DNA of 64,000 nt from Hygrocybe punicea (Eukaryota; Basidiomycota; Agaricomycetes; Agaricales; Hygrophoraceae), in contig OY744470.1 of assembly GCA_963556145.1 (NCBI GenBank), positions 4,526,001 to 4,590,000 on the forward strand, given 5' to 3'. Below the pieces are notes generated by a model. It did not search any database. It worked only from the letters and a program-made list of their open reading frames with translations, and was not told where the DNA came from. Positions 22,731 through 34,089 of the stretch are shown in pieces (the first letter of the stretch is position 1; each line of letters begins with the position of its first letter). The position numbers and the translations under genes are program-made.

Positions 22731-25700
22731 TGTCTGGTCAATGCAAAGCAATGATAGGTTCTTTGTTATCTCAGTCAGGGTATTTTATGTCAACTATACT
22801 ATTCTTGCAGTATACTATATTATGGTTTGGTATAGGGACCATAGCCTGGCATTTTGCTACTTGGATATTATTGCTGAGCAAAGCAGCAAAGCCATTTGAC
22901 TTCCATGATATAGCCATATCATCTCGAAATATTGATAACGACAATCATATATCTAGGACATATGTGGGTGGTGGCAAAAAACCTGTTTTTACCATATCAG
23001 AACTTGGATTAAAATCTTTTCCACTTCATCAAGGAAAAACAGGACGTTATACATTTAAATCATACATATCTAAGCAGGATATGACTCTTCAGAATTTTTC
23101 TAATGATTTTCTTATAGTATTGGACATTTCACTAGCAATTTTAGTTGACAAATTAACCATTGCAAATCTTAAATTCATTGCTGCGTGTCATTCCATTTAT
23201 TTGCCAGCAAAAATGAAACATGCAGAAATTCAAACTGAAATTGTAAATCACAAGTGCATTGACTGTTCTTCTTATGTTTCAGTATTTGAGTTTACAGATG
23301 AGCTAGAGATACTGGCGAAAAAGAGTACAGCTAACATTGAAGCTGTAAAACGATCACACAATAAAAACATTGACAAATATTACCAGCAGAATCTTTTCGC
23401 TGTTCAAAAATACAATAAAAATAATGTTGTGAAGCATCAGCAACAAAATCTTGCAGCTGTTCAAAGACATAACTTGGAACATCCTGAGAAGCATCACCGA
23501 AAAAATCTTGCAGCTGTTCAAAAATTCAACTCGGAAAACCCTGAAAAACATCAGCAACAAAATCTTGCAGCTGTTCAAAGACATAACTTGGAACATCATG
23601 AGAAGCATCACCGAAAAGATATTGCAGCTGTTCAAAGATACAACTTGGAAAACCCAGAAAAACATCAGCAACAAAATAATGCAGCTGTTCAAAGATATAA
23701 ATTGGAACATCCTGAGCAACATCAGCAACAAAATATTGCAGCTATGAACAGATATAAATCAGAACATCCACATAAATACCAGCAACAGAATCTTGTAGCA
23801 GTTCAAAAATATTGCTTGGAACATCCAGAGAGATCTCAACAACAAAACCTCGCCGCTGTTCAAAGATATTCATCTGAGGATTCAGAGAAATATATACTTT
23901 TTAAGCAAAAAGCAGTTCAAAATTTTCGTCACAATAATCCTGACAAATACAAACAGCAAAATCAAATTGCAGCACAGTCCTACAGAGACAAAGAAGAATT
24001 TCCTCCTTTACCTCCATCTCAATCCTTGCAACACACTATTATATCAAACTTTTGTAGAGAAAGTAGTCCAAATGAATTTACAGAAGCAGGTTGTGCAGTT
24101 TGTGGACGATTAACAACTGTTCAAAATTTATCACAATTATCCTCACTTGATTTAGATTTAACTTTGTTAATACAAGCTTCAGCTACTCAACAAGAAAGAT
24201 TTTCAGTTGAAAATCCAATGCAAGACATTGATAAACCCATTTTAATTGATAGTTTAGATAATATATGCAATTCATGTCAAAAGTCATTGAAGAATGGAAA
24301 ACAACCTCTTCATGCACTTGCAAATGGTCTGTGGATTGGTGATGTGCCAGCAGCTTTACAAAATCTATCATATGCTGAACAGTTGATAATTGCAAGGGTT
24401 AGACACAATAGATGCATTGTCAGAGTCTCCTCAGGCATGCACAAGATGAGAGCCAATGTAATTACATTTGCAAATCCAGTTCCAAAACTATATGATATTT
24501 TGCCACCTCCAGCTGATGAATTAGATGAAGTTCTGGCCTTTATTTACACTGGTCCATGCAAACCAACCAAGTCTGACTTTGAAAGAACACCTCTGCTTGT
24601 TAGGAGAAACAAAGTAGCCAATGCTTTGAATTGGCTAAAGTTAAATCACTGTGATTACTTTGACTTGGAAATATCGCAAGAGAATTTAAATCAATATCCT
24701 GAAAATGATATACCAGTGGTTGTTGATTACCGCCAGTCATTCACCAACAAAAGTCCAGAATCAACTGCAGTTCATGATATGGAAACTGAAGAAGGAACAG
24801 AAACTGGCAAATGTCCATTTGTTGTTCATGGCTTGACTGGTGAGGAATATTCAACCAAGAGTGTCAAAGCATTAAAGGCCATTGCTTTGAAACATTTGAA
24901 GAGCAACCGCATGGTGCTTGCTATTGGACATGACAAAGATCCACAGTCAATCTATGGCAACCCACAGTTATTTCCACAAATGATGCCTTGGCTGTTTCCA
25001 TATGGACTTGGTGGTATTGGAAATAATATAAAGCAAGGATCTCTGTCTGATATTGCACATAAAAGACATTTGTTAATGTACTATGACAAGCGTTTTCAGA
25101 GAGACCCACACTTTCCATTGATTGCATTTAATCATGAACAAATCAAACAGGCAACTACTGGAGGCTATTTATTGGCTGAGAAAGCAAAGTTTGATCAGAT
25201 ATCCCAGAGGCTCATGGATGTCGATGTTGGTGTTCTGAATTACATCTCCAGAAAGATAGAAGAGGGTGTACATGTCAAACCTGACACTGATGAGGAAAAG
25301 CTTTGTTTCCAGCTGATCAAAGACATTGACCATGTGTATAAGGATCTTTGACAAATAAAAAATATATGAGAAATGAAATCTGGGCTCTGATGTCATTCTG
25401 TGGGGCCCCATCTTGGTTTATCACCTTTTCACCTGCAGATATCATGCATCCACTATGTTTATATTTTGCTGACACCAAAGAGGAGTTTTCCCCAAACTTG
25501 CGAGACTACGATGAGAGATACAGACTTATTGCCCAAAATCCTGTGGCTGGTGCAAGATTCTTTCATTTTATGGTTAAGTTATTTATCAAACATGTGCTCG
25601 GAGCTGGATCAAATCACTCTGGAATTTATGGGGATACACATGCATATTATGGTGCTGTTGAACAGCAAGGACGATTAACTCTTCATATGCATATGATGTT

Positions 25701-28700
25701 ATGGCTCAAAGCATGCTTGTCGCCACAAGAGATCAGAGATAGAATCATGGATTCCAACTCAGACTTTCAAAAAAGATTTGTTGAATATCTTGAAAGTGTT
25801 CATATTGGTGAATTTATGACTGGCACAATTGATGAAGTAACAGCCAAAGTAAATGCTCAATCCATGAAAAAAGATTACAAAAATCCAACTCAAATCTTGC
25901 CTGAAATGCCACCTCCTCTGTGCAATGTCAAACACAAAGACTTGAATGATCAATCTGAATGCAATGAATGCAAGAATGTTGAGTCATGGTGGAACCGATT
26001 CAGAAACACTGTGGATGATTTGATACTTCACTCCAATGTTCATAATTGTGGTAGATACAAGTCTAATGCTGAGAAAGTCAACAGAAAAGACAGACCCACC
26101 TGCATGAACAAACATGGGAAATGCAAAGCTAGATTTCCAAGACCATTGTTTGAATCTACTCAAGTTGACCCAAAGACCGGTGCACTGAATGTGAAAAAGG
26201 GTGAAGCATGGATCAACACATTAACCCCACTTGTAACATTTCTATTACATTGCAACACTGATATCACAAGTCTTCTATCTGGCACAGCTATCAAGGCCAT
26301 TGTGGCATACATATCTGACTATATAACCAAACCAGGGCTGAAAACTTATAGCATATTTGATACTATCAGAAGTGTATTTGACAGAAATTCTGAGATGCTT
26401 AGTGGGTCAATGCAGAGAAAAGAAAAAGCTAGAAAATTAATAACACAAATTATCAATACATTAACAGCCAAACTGGAAATAGGTGGACCCATGTCAGCTC
26501 TATATTTGCTGGGGAATCCTGATCATTACACCAGCCACAAGTTTATTCCTGTGTATTGGAAAAATTATGTCAGAGAAGTGTTGAATGCTTGGAAAACAGA
26601 TGGTGATACGGAAATGTCAAGTGAGCCAGACAGAGTAGTCCTCTGAAATCAGCAAGGCACTTTTGTTGGAACATCAATGGTGCATGATTACATTTACAGA
26701 CCTCAAATGTTTGAGGATGTCAATCTATATGAATGGATTCAATGTGCCAAAAAAGTTAAAATCGAAAGAAAAATAGTTCACGATGAAATTCACAGTGAAG
26801 ATGAATTACTTTTAGAGCCAGCATTACAAGATTCAGCTAATGCTTGTTTTTTTGGAGCACCAACTACTACTCATTCTGAAACCGATGTTGATTCTGATGA
26901 TCTCAATATTGATAAGGATAACATATTATTTGATCAAGACAATGATGATTACACAGATGAAACAGACAGTATGCATTCTGACAATGTAGAACACGTATTG
27001 TTCCTGCAAGATCATCCACTTTATGAAACACATTGCATCAACTTCCATGAACAATATCATTTGGTTCCAAATTTCATCGGTGGTTCACTTCCCAGACGTG
27101 ACAGAGGAGATAGAGAATATTATTGCACAACCATGTTAACCTTGTTTAAACCATGGAGATCCGGTCATGACTTGAAATTAGAGGACCAATCTTGAGATGA
27201 AGCATTTGACACTCACGAATTTACCAAAAGACAAATACAAATAATGGACCATTTTAATTTGAGATATGAATGCAATGATGCCAGAGATGACTTTTCAGCA
27301 CAACTCAAGAAGGGTGAAATGTTACCAGATGGCACATGCCCACAGTTTATGACTGGAGACATGATATCACATCTGGATGATGACTACGGTCAAAATGGTG
27401 AAGACATAGATTATGCAGCAGATGGTCAAGATGGTCAAGATGGAGAATATCATCTAAACAAATACACTGACCTTGGAAGTCATGGCAGATTGATCAAAGC
27501 ACAAATGGAATCTACAGAAAATGTTGTTAGAAACGTGGGTTGGTTGGATGCCTGTCCAGAAGGCAATGTAGCAGTGAACATAAATCCACTTGATGTGGAA
27601 GTGCATAAGTCAGCATCTCAATGGAAATCTGCAGTTCAAGACAAAAGACAACAAATTCTTGAAGAACGTAACCAGAATATTCCTTCAAAGTCACATAAAC
27701 ATGGCAAACAATATTCAGACCCCAATGAAAATAATGTGATGGTTGTTGACCAGTCATACTTTATGCACAATTTCAAAGCAGAGAATGCACACAGACAGCT
27801 GTTGATTGACACTACTGTTCAAACATTTCACTTGAATACAGAACAAGATAGGGCATTTAGAATTATTGCAAATCATGCTTCATCATGTAGTGAACAACTA
27901 AAAATGCATATTAGAGGCATGGCTGGTACTGGAAAATCACAAGTGATCAAAGCTGTTGTTGATTTTTTTAAAGCTGCAAATGAGTCTTACAAATTTGTTA
28001 TCCTTGGTCCAACTGGAACATCGGCTGCATTACAGAATGGTTCCACATATCATTACTTCTTAGGCATTAATCCAAACTCGTCTGGCAAAAATGAAGCCAC
28101 CAACATTGCTCAGCTCAAGGGCAGATTAGAAGGAGTTGACTACATATTCATTGATGAGGTTTCAATGATATCTTGCCATGACTTGTATAAAATCAGTGCC
28201 AAACTTGCTAAAGCAACAAACATTCATGACCTGCCATTTGGTGGGATAAACATGATATTTGCTGGAGACTTTGCACAATTGCCACCTGTTGGAGGATCAG
28301 CATTGTATAGTGGAACAGTTGGTACACAAGCACATTCTGGATTAACACCATATGCTCAGGAAACCGCTGTTGGCAAAGCGCTTTGGCATCAGGTAACCAC
28401 AGTTGTTATTCTCAGAGAAAACATGAGACAAAAGACTCAAACTCCCCAAGATGCAAAGTTCAGAACTGCATTGGTCAATATGCGATATGGAAAGTGTACT
28501 CCAAATGACATTATATTTTTGAGAAGTCGGATTGCAGGAAAAAGACCTGATCAACCTAATGTTGCCTCTAAGAATTTCAGAAATGTCCCAATCATCTGCG
28601 GCATTCACTCTCAAAAGGATCAGATCAATTTGCTTGGCTGTGAAAGATTTGCAAAAGACACAAACCAGAAATTAATCAACTTTTATTCTATTGATAGATG

Positions 28701-30492
28701 GGGAAAGGAAAAGGATGCATCTATAAGAAATAAATCAAAAGGCAAATCAAAAGCACTTCATGAATCTGGTGAGATAGACTTTGATACTCAAAGAGAAATA
28801 TGGAAGGTGCACCATGGTGGAACAGAAAATTTTGCTGGTAAATTATCCTTGTGTGTTGGAATGCCAGTCATGCTTAGAAACCATGATGCAACTGAACTTT
28901 GCATTACCAAGGGACAAGAAGGATTTGTTGTTGGTTGGCAGTCATCAAAAGCTGATCATGGAAAGCGTGTACTGGACAAAGTGTTCGTTGAGCTTCTGAA
29001 TCCACCAAAGCTTGTGCAGATTCCTTCTCTGCCAGACAATGTTGTTCCGATTGTGAAAAACACCAAGACAGTTCAGTGTGTATTTCCCAGTGATTTAAAA
29101 GAGAGAATAGAAAGACAACAGGTTTGGGTGTTGCCAAATTTTGCAATGACTGCACATGCCGCTCAAGGAAAGACAAGGCCATACAATGTTGTGCATCTAA
29201 ACAGTTGCTTTTCACACATGGCATATTATTCATCATTGTCTAGAAGCGCTACTGCAGCTGGCACTGTAATAATACAAGGATTTGACAATAGAATGATCAC
29301 AAGAGGATGCTCTGGATATCTTAGACAAGAGTTTAGGGAACAAGAACTGCTTGATGACATCACTAGAATGAGATATGAAGGCACATTGCCAGAACATATT
29401 GTACAAGATGTCCGGTCATCAATGATTCAAAAGTTTCAACAATGGAAAGGCACTGGATATGTTCCATCTAAAACTGATGCAGCTTTGAAGTGGTCAGAAA
29501 GTGATCCCCTGGTGATTGCTCCTGTGGAAGTCAGTCCATGGCACATCATTGAGAAGAACAAAAATAAGCAAGCAACTATGTCAATTTCTACTCCTTTTAT
29601 CCCTGCCAAAGGATCTGTTCCACTTTTGTCCAGGAAGCATTTGATTGAACCTTGTGAACTGCCAGCAGCTAAGAGACAATGAACAGATATGTCAGCTTCC
29701 CCAGCAGGTTTACCATGGGATGAAAACAATTACAGTTGTGCATATGATTCTATCCTGGTTATATTGTTTGATCTCTGGAAGGAAAACCATATAGCATGGT
29801 CTGAAGTATTTCATGATATGAATGATTATCTGGCTACTTTATCTGATGGCTTCTCAGATATATTGAAAGGCAATATGACATTTGTGCAACTCAGAAATGA
29901 ATTAAGGGCTATTTTGCATGATGAGCATCCTGAGACATATCTAATGGGACCTGTTGGGATTAGTGTTGCAACTCTAGCCATGGAGCTTTTACACGTAGAT
30001 ACTGCAGTCACATCTTCTCAGCATCAATGTACGAAATGTAAATTTGCTGAAAAACCAGTGGATAATCAACTTGGTTATGTTTTACATGGAGAAACTTCAG
30101 TTCAAGGGTCTACTATGAATTGGATTGAAACATTGTCCCAACAAACACATTGAAGGTGTTCTAAGTGTCAATCGGCTATGCAACAAATCTTATTCTACAA
30201 TGAAGTGCCACCTGTGCTTGTTCTGGAATATCCACTTATGGACATTGAGACCAGTCATATACTTGAGTTTGAGACTGACAAAGGCATCAAGTCATTGAGG
30301 TTGAAAGGAATTGTTTATCATGGCCAATATCATTTCACCAGTAGAATCATAAGTGCAGACAAGAAGGTTTGGTTTCATGATGGTATGACTACTGGAAATA
30401 CTTGTTTATATGATGGTATACTTGATAAATTATCTGATGCTGATGTTAGACAATGCAGAGACAAGTATCTTGTGCTGGCAATATATGCTTAA
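22382..30492 (+). pseudogene. Helitron Rep/helicase gene of Hel2, full length but decayed
   Basis: One frame, with a shift near 25340 (between HVYK and GSLTNKKYM), covers the whole protein. There are four in-frame TGA stops: 26644-26646, 27193-27195, 29680-29682 and 30151-30153. Order: minisatellite, hydrophobic part (ILFLQYTILWFGIGTIAW), GGGK block, a C..C motif (CIDCSSYVSVF), about nine 21-residue repeats (NPEKHQQQNLAAVQRYNLE, 23390-23990), CAVCGRL, LANGLWIG, and the Rep core with HUH (LTLHMHMMLW near 25685) and two tyrosines (YISDYITK near 26305). Then come a PIF1-type helicase (Walker A GMAGTGKSQ near 27920, FIDEVSM near 28150, GDFAQLPP near 28268) and a C-terminal peptidase-like domain (SCAYDS near 29730, HFT and VWFHDG near 30330-30380). 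The first methionine frame is non-ATG; an ATG follows the repeat near 22750. At least three of the TGA codons fit CGA to TGA. Confidence 0.9.
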
Positions 30493-30689
30493 AGTCATGT
30501 GTGGGTGGGTGGGTGGCCAAAGTTTTGTCACATTGTATATGAGATATAAAGTCAAAAGTTGTTGGGCTCAGCGAGTCTACATTAATAACTTTTGCACTAG
30601 AATAATAGGTGGGTTTGGCGGGCTTAGTCTTGCTCCATATGATTTATGAGGTGGCAGTGAATCAAATCAGGGAAAAGATTGGAACTTTG

Positions 30690-30735
30690 GGAAGAACTCG
30701 TTCATGCCATGCGAAGCACTGGCCCTCTAAACAAG
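30690..30735 (+). other. 3' terminus of Hel2
   Basis: GGAAGAACTCGT (inverse complement of the 5' end), then hairpin GCCATGC-GAA-GCACTGGC at about 30705-30723, then CTCTAAACAAG and a host T. It aligns with the 3' ends of element A and Hel3, where the last bases are CTAG. Confidence 0.7.
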
Positions 30736-30876
30736 TAGAAGAAGTAGAATCACATCTCTTGCACAGAAAATATTTCTCTATAGGCGATGCATGAACATTA
30801 ATTAATTAATTACAAGGCCTCACTGATCCAGGTCTGATAAAGAACGAGTCTTTTAATAAATTAAAAGAACTCGTAA
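30736..30876 (-). other. 5' terminus of Hel1
   Basis: On the minus strand this starts TTACGAGTTCTTTTAA with palindromic partner TTAAAAGACTCG. It continues with a TTAATTAA tract and CGCCTATAGA, and matches the start of element C at 63679. The host base next to it is A. Confidence 0.75.
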
Positions 30877-30905
30877 TTTATATTACATTTTTATTTATTT
30901 ATTTC

Positions 30906-32193
30906 ACACCTTACAGCATATCTTTTCCACAAGACATGGCTCAGCCGAGAGGGACAATTGCCACTCTGAGTGGGCCAGCCAATCTTGGCCGACCAATATC
31001 TTTCTCCAGGAGAGATGGCTTGGCCGAGGGGTCTATGTTCTGAGGGACATGAGTTGGCCAAAGCAGGGGGATATATTGGCCAACCGGTCTGGATATTTTG
31101 GCTGGCCATGGGAGATGGATTGGCCGACCGGTCTGGGTATCTTGGCATGCCATGGAACATGGATTGGCCCACCGGTCTGGGTATTTTGGCTAGCCATGGA
31201 ATATGGATTGGCCGACCAGTCTGGGTATTTCAGCTGGCCATGAAAGGTGGATTGGCCAACCAGGCTGGGTATTTCAGCTGGCCATGGAATATGGATTGGC
31301 CGACTGGTCTGGGTATTTTGGCTGGCCATGGGAGATAGATTGGCCGACGGTCTGGGTATTTTGGCTGGCCATGGACCATGGATTGGCTGACAGCCCTGGG
31401 TATTTTGGCTGGCCATGGAACATGGGTCGGCTGACTGGTCTGTGCATCTCAGCTGGCAACATGGATTGGCTGATCCCGGTATATTGGCTGGCCATGGTAC
31501 ATGGGTTGGCCAAACCACACTGGGTAATTTGGCTGGCCATGAAACATGGATTGGCTGACCACAAGGGGTATTCAGCTGGACATGGAACATGGATTGGCTG
31601 ACCTCTGTGCATTTATTGGCTAGCCATGAGACATGGATTGGCTGACTGTACTGGGTGTAGTCATGGAACATGGGTTGGCCAAAGCTCCAGTTACATTGGG
31701 ATGGCCACAGCTCTAATTACATCAGCTGTCAATATGATATGCATTGGCCAAGACTCAGAATACATTGGCTGGTCATGACACATGGGTTGGCTGTTCCTAA
31801 TGGGTCTTTGGCTGGTTGTGGGCCATGGATTGGCCAGTGCCAGAGATATAATGGCCAGCCATGATATGGCTGACCTTGTGACATAAGGTTAGGGTTTACA
31901 CCGATAAAATGCAATAAATTCCTTCTAAGACGTTGAAAGCTTACAGCCGTTTTCAGCGAGTATTGGACACACGATTTCTAAATGGTGGCTGTGCATTTCT
32001 GAATAAGGAAGCTGCCCAGCCAATATATCCCTCTGCTTCGGCCAACCCATGCCTCTCGGAACATAGTCCCCTCAGCCAAGCCATCTGCCCTGGAGAAAGA
32101 TATTGGTCGGCTGAGATTGGCTAGCCCACTCTGAGTGGGAATTGTCCATCTCGGCTGACCCATGTATCATGGGAAAGATACGCTGAAAGGGCT
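30906..32193. mobile_element. Element with about 150-bp terminal inverted repeats around a minisatellite
   Basis: About 30906-31075 and 32003-32193 are inverse complements with mismatches. They share AGAAAGATATTGGTCGGC-type text, GGGACAATT and CACTC(T/A)GAGTGGGC. The outermost pairing is near CAGC(A/G)TATCTTT. The inside is almost wholly a 44-bp tandem repeat. No coding sequence and no clear target duplication were found. It could be a MITE or a foldback element. Confidence 0.65.
31060..31870 (+). repeat. 44-bp minisatellite, about 18 units
   Basis: Units like GGCCGACCGGTCTGGGTATT plus TTGGCTGGCCATGGAACATGGATT repeat at 44-bp steps (31127, 31171, 31215, 31259). They become more diverged to the right. 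Open frames in it (PxxSANPCSMASQNTQ-type peptides) are repeat artefacts. Confidence 0.85.
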
Positions 32194-32274
32194 CTTTATT
32201 TTCCATATTACGGATAAATGGGGTACATATTATTTATTATTCTGGGGCCATTTATACAGTACATTTTGCTACCG

Positions 32275-32515
32275 CCATCGTGCTGCTGCTGCTGCCACCA
32301 CTACTTACAGCTACCACCACTGCTGTTACCATTGCCGTGCTGGTCGTCTACGTCGCCGTTGTTGTGATGGCCATCTTGACTGTGGTTGTGGTTATCACTG
32401 CCGTTGTTGTTGTTGTTGGCGCCGTTGTTGTTATTGGCACCGTTGTTGTCATTGTCACCATTGTTGTCGTTATCGCTGTTGTTGTCATTGTCACTGTTGT
32501 TGTTGTCATGCTGAG
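32275..32515. repeat. GTT/GCC-rich trinucleotide tract
   Basis: Impure (GTT)n with GCC and ACC triplets. It gives valine-rich frames on plus and asparagine-rich frames on minus that I do not accept as genes. Confidence 0.8.
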
Positions 32516-32529
32516 AGGAGAGGCGGGTG

Positions 32530-33323
32530 GATGATGAGGCGGTATTGATGTCGAGATGGTGGAGAGAAGTTGAACTGTAGACAAACAAGACCAAAGTAAA
32601 GCTATGTTTGCCATGGTAAGCAACAAACAACGCCAAAGGAAAGACTTAGAGAATTTCGCCAAGTAACAACAGGACATGCTTCATATTAGCTTTATGACAT
32701 ATGCTTTTAAATAGCCTTAGAGAATTATATGATAAACAGATGTTGATATCTGCTTATAAGAGCTGGGAAGACTCAGTTAAGGCAGCAGGGGCTCAGAAAC
32801 TCAGATTTAACACTACAGTGAATTCCAAGGCCAAATCCTGAGGCCTGATCCAGTGCTGAGTCGAGAACCGATCGTATCGCTCAACTGTCGTTAGGGAAGG
32901 CCCAGAATGAACCAAGCAAAGGGCTAATTACTGACTGAGGCCCAGGCCTGAGCCGTGCCTGTGAACCGAGGGATGATCTGCCGATTTGTCATATCCCCAG
33001 CTCAGCATTCGTCTGGGATCGAATTTGTGCCACATCACCCATGTTTGACCAAAACGTCTATAGCCCTAATCTAGTACTATGACCAATTGGCCATGTACTG
33101 TATACGACTTTTTTTTTCGAACGCTTGAGAGACCCCTGAACACTCACCAACCTTGGACGTTCAGTCACGCATCACCGGGTTGTGGAAGGTCAACGTTTTG
33201 GGAGAAGTCATTACCATGTTTATTTGTAACTGTTTGTACAATATGACATGCCCGGCATGAGAAAAGCAACTGTATGAGAAAAGCAACTGTATGAGACAAG
33301 CAACTGTGACTTATAATACTGGT
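32530..33323. other. Non-coding stretch with a 17-bp triplicate
   Basis: No gene is supported. Near 33257-33305, GAGAAAAGCAACTGTAT is repeated three times with small changes. It lies downstream of the 3' end of gene H on the minus strand and may contain its terminator. Confidence 0.4.
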
Positions 33324-34021
33324 TCATTCCATGTCCCAATCTACACTATAATCTCCTATGCAATCCCCTTCTTCTGTTACACTATAATCTCCTATCCAAT
33401 CTGTGTGAGATGTGGATTGTAATCGCTCGAGAGGGCGCATGTGTTGGATTGCAACGTGTTGGTCATCAGGTGGTGGCAGTGTAATGTTGAGTAGACTAGC
33501 AAACAGTTCCACAATGTTAGCCTCCCTCAAGATGCCGTAAACCTCAGGAGAAGCGCCACGGATACATAACGAGTATCGGTTAAAAGAATCCATTGCCAAC
33601 CGTGTCGCTTGCACCGCCCGTTTTAGCGCCTGAGTTTGCTGCTTTGTACGACTCAAACGGCGTTGATAACGCTTCAGACTTGTCGTAGCTTCCACCCAAC
33701 AATCTGTGAGCCGTTGAAACTCATCATCAGGAAGTTGCGATGCAGCGGTTGCTTTCACTCTGGAGCGAGTTGATCGGTGCACAGACTCGTTGCCAAGCTC
33801 CAGAAGCAATGCAAGATAGGGAGCAGGCTGTTGAAGATGACACGGAATACCAATTGGTCGCAAGTTAAGTTCAGCCTGTGAATCTGCCTGTGACTTGAAC
33901 TTGATCTGGATAACAACTCCGGAAAGCAAGCTGGGATCGAAGATGGCATCAGGGTGGACAGAACTGGCATAAGTAACCACCAGACAGTCTATTGAACTTT
34001 GGTTGTGACAACATTGAAGTA
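33324..34021 (-). pseudogene. Gene H, 3' part: C-terminal half of a P-loop NTPase/nuclease-like protein split by Hel3
   Basis: On the minus strand the host frame resumes at 34021 with TACTTCAATG, reading LQCCHNQSSIDCLVV, then DPSLLSGVVIQIKFKSQ. The IQIKFK strand is the kind of block seen in PD-(D/E)XK nucleases. It continues LRPIGIPC, YLALLLELGNES, DSFNRYSLCIRGASPEVYGI and NIVELFASLLNI, with a stop at 33324. The apparent start MAHTPLV at 34040 is Helitron sequence: those codons are the last bases of Hel3. The true upstream exon is at 53950 and beyond, ending QLLVGLWERQA. Joining the two halves at the A|T target gives RQA-ILQCC in frame. No other lesion was seen in this half. Confidence 0.8.
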
Positions 34022-34089
34022 CTAGTGGGGTGTGGGCCATTGCTTTGCTGGCATGTTACTCGTCCCTTCTTTTAGCAAGAGAACACATA

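Larger units (their letters stand above)
13785..30735 (+). mobile_element. Hel2: 16.95-kb cargo-bearing Helitron nested in Hel1
   Basis: The 5' end is TTACGAGTTCTTCC at 13785 followed by the partner GGAAGAA, forming a terminal hairpin. Near the 3' end, GGAAGAACTCGT at 30690-30701 is the exact inverse complement of ACGAGTTCTTCC at 13787-13798. It is followed by a hairpin (GCCATGC-GAA-GCACTGGC) and the end CAAG|T at 30735. The flanks join into Hel1 sequence (see Hel1). The order inside is: gene X copy (antisense), gene Y copy (sense), TET/JBP-like gene (antisense), tandem repeats, H3-tail-mimic gene (sense), Rep/helicase (sense). The base left of the 5' T is G, not A, so the true start may be one base earlier (A|GTTACGAG). 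Confidence 0.8.
6560..30876 (-). mobile_element. Hel1: minus-orientation Helitron, 3'-truncated and split by two nested elements
   Basis: The 5' end is at 30876, where the minus strand reads TTACGAGTTCTTTTAA followed by its palindromic partner. Hel1 sequence is present at 30876-30736, 13784-13147 and 9441-6560. The two gaps are filled by Hel2 and element A. Joining 30736 to 13784 recreates a stretch that matches the element starting at 63679, including CATGTTTGGACA(T/A)GCTTACAT. Joining 13147 to 9441 restores the spacing of a 302-bp tandem unit. The Rep/helicase gene is cut inside the Rep domain at about 6560, so the 3' two thirds and the 3' terminus are missing. Its order in time is Hel1 first, then Hel2 and element A. 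Confidence 0.8.

Noticed and set aside
30970..31671. Long open frames on both strands with tryptophan- and serine-rich repeats
   Set aside because: Artefacts of the 44-bp minisatellite.
31880..31900. GGTTAGGGTTTA as a telomere remnant
   Set aside because: Only a single TTAGGG copy inside an inverted-repeat element.
32280..32636. Valine-rich and asparagine-rich proteins
   Set aside because: Impure trinucleotide repeat read in different frames.
33324..34040. A complete gene starting MAHTPLV at 34040
   Set aside because: The first codons are the terminal bases of Hel3 (…CCACTAG). The real upstream exon is at 53950, so the start is an accident of insertion.
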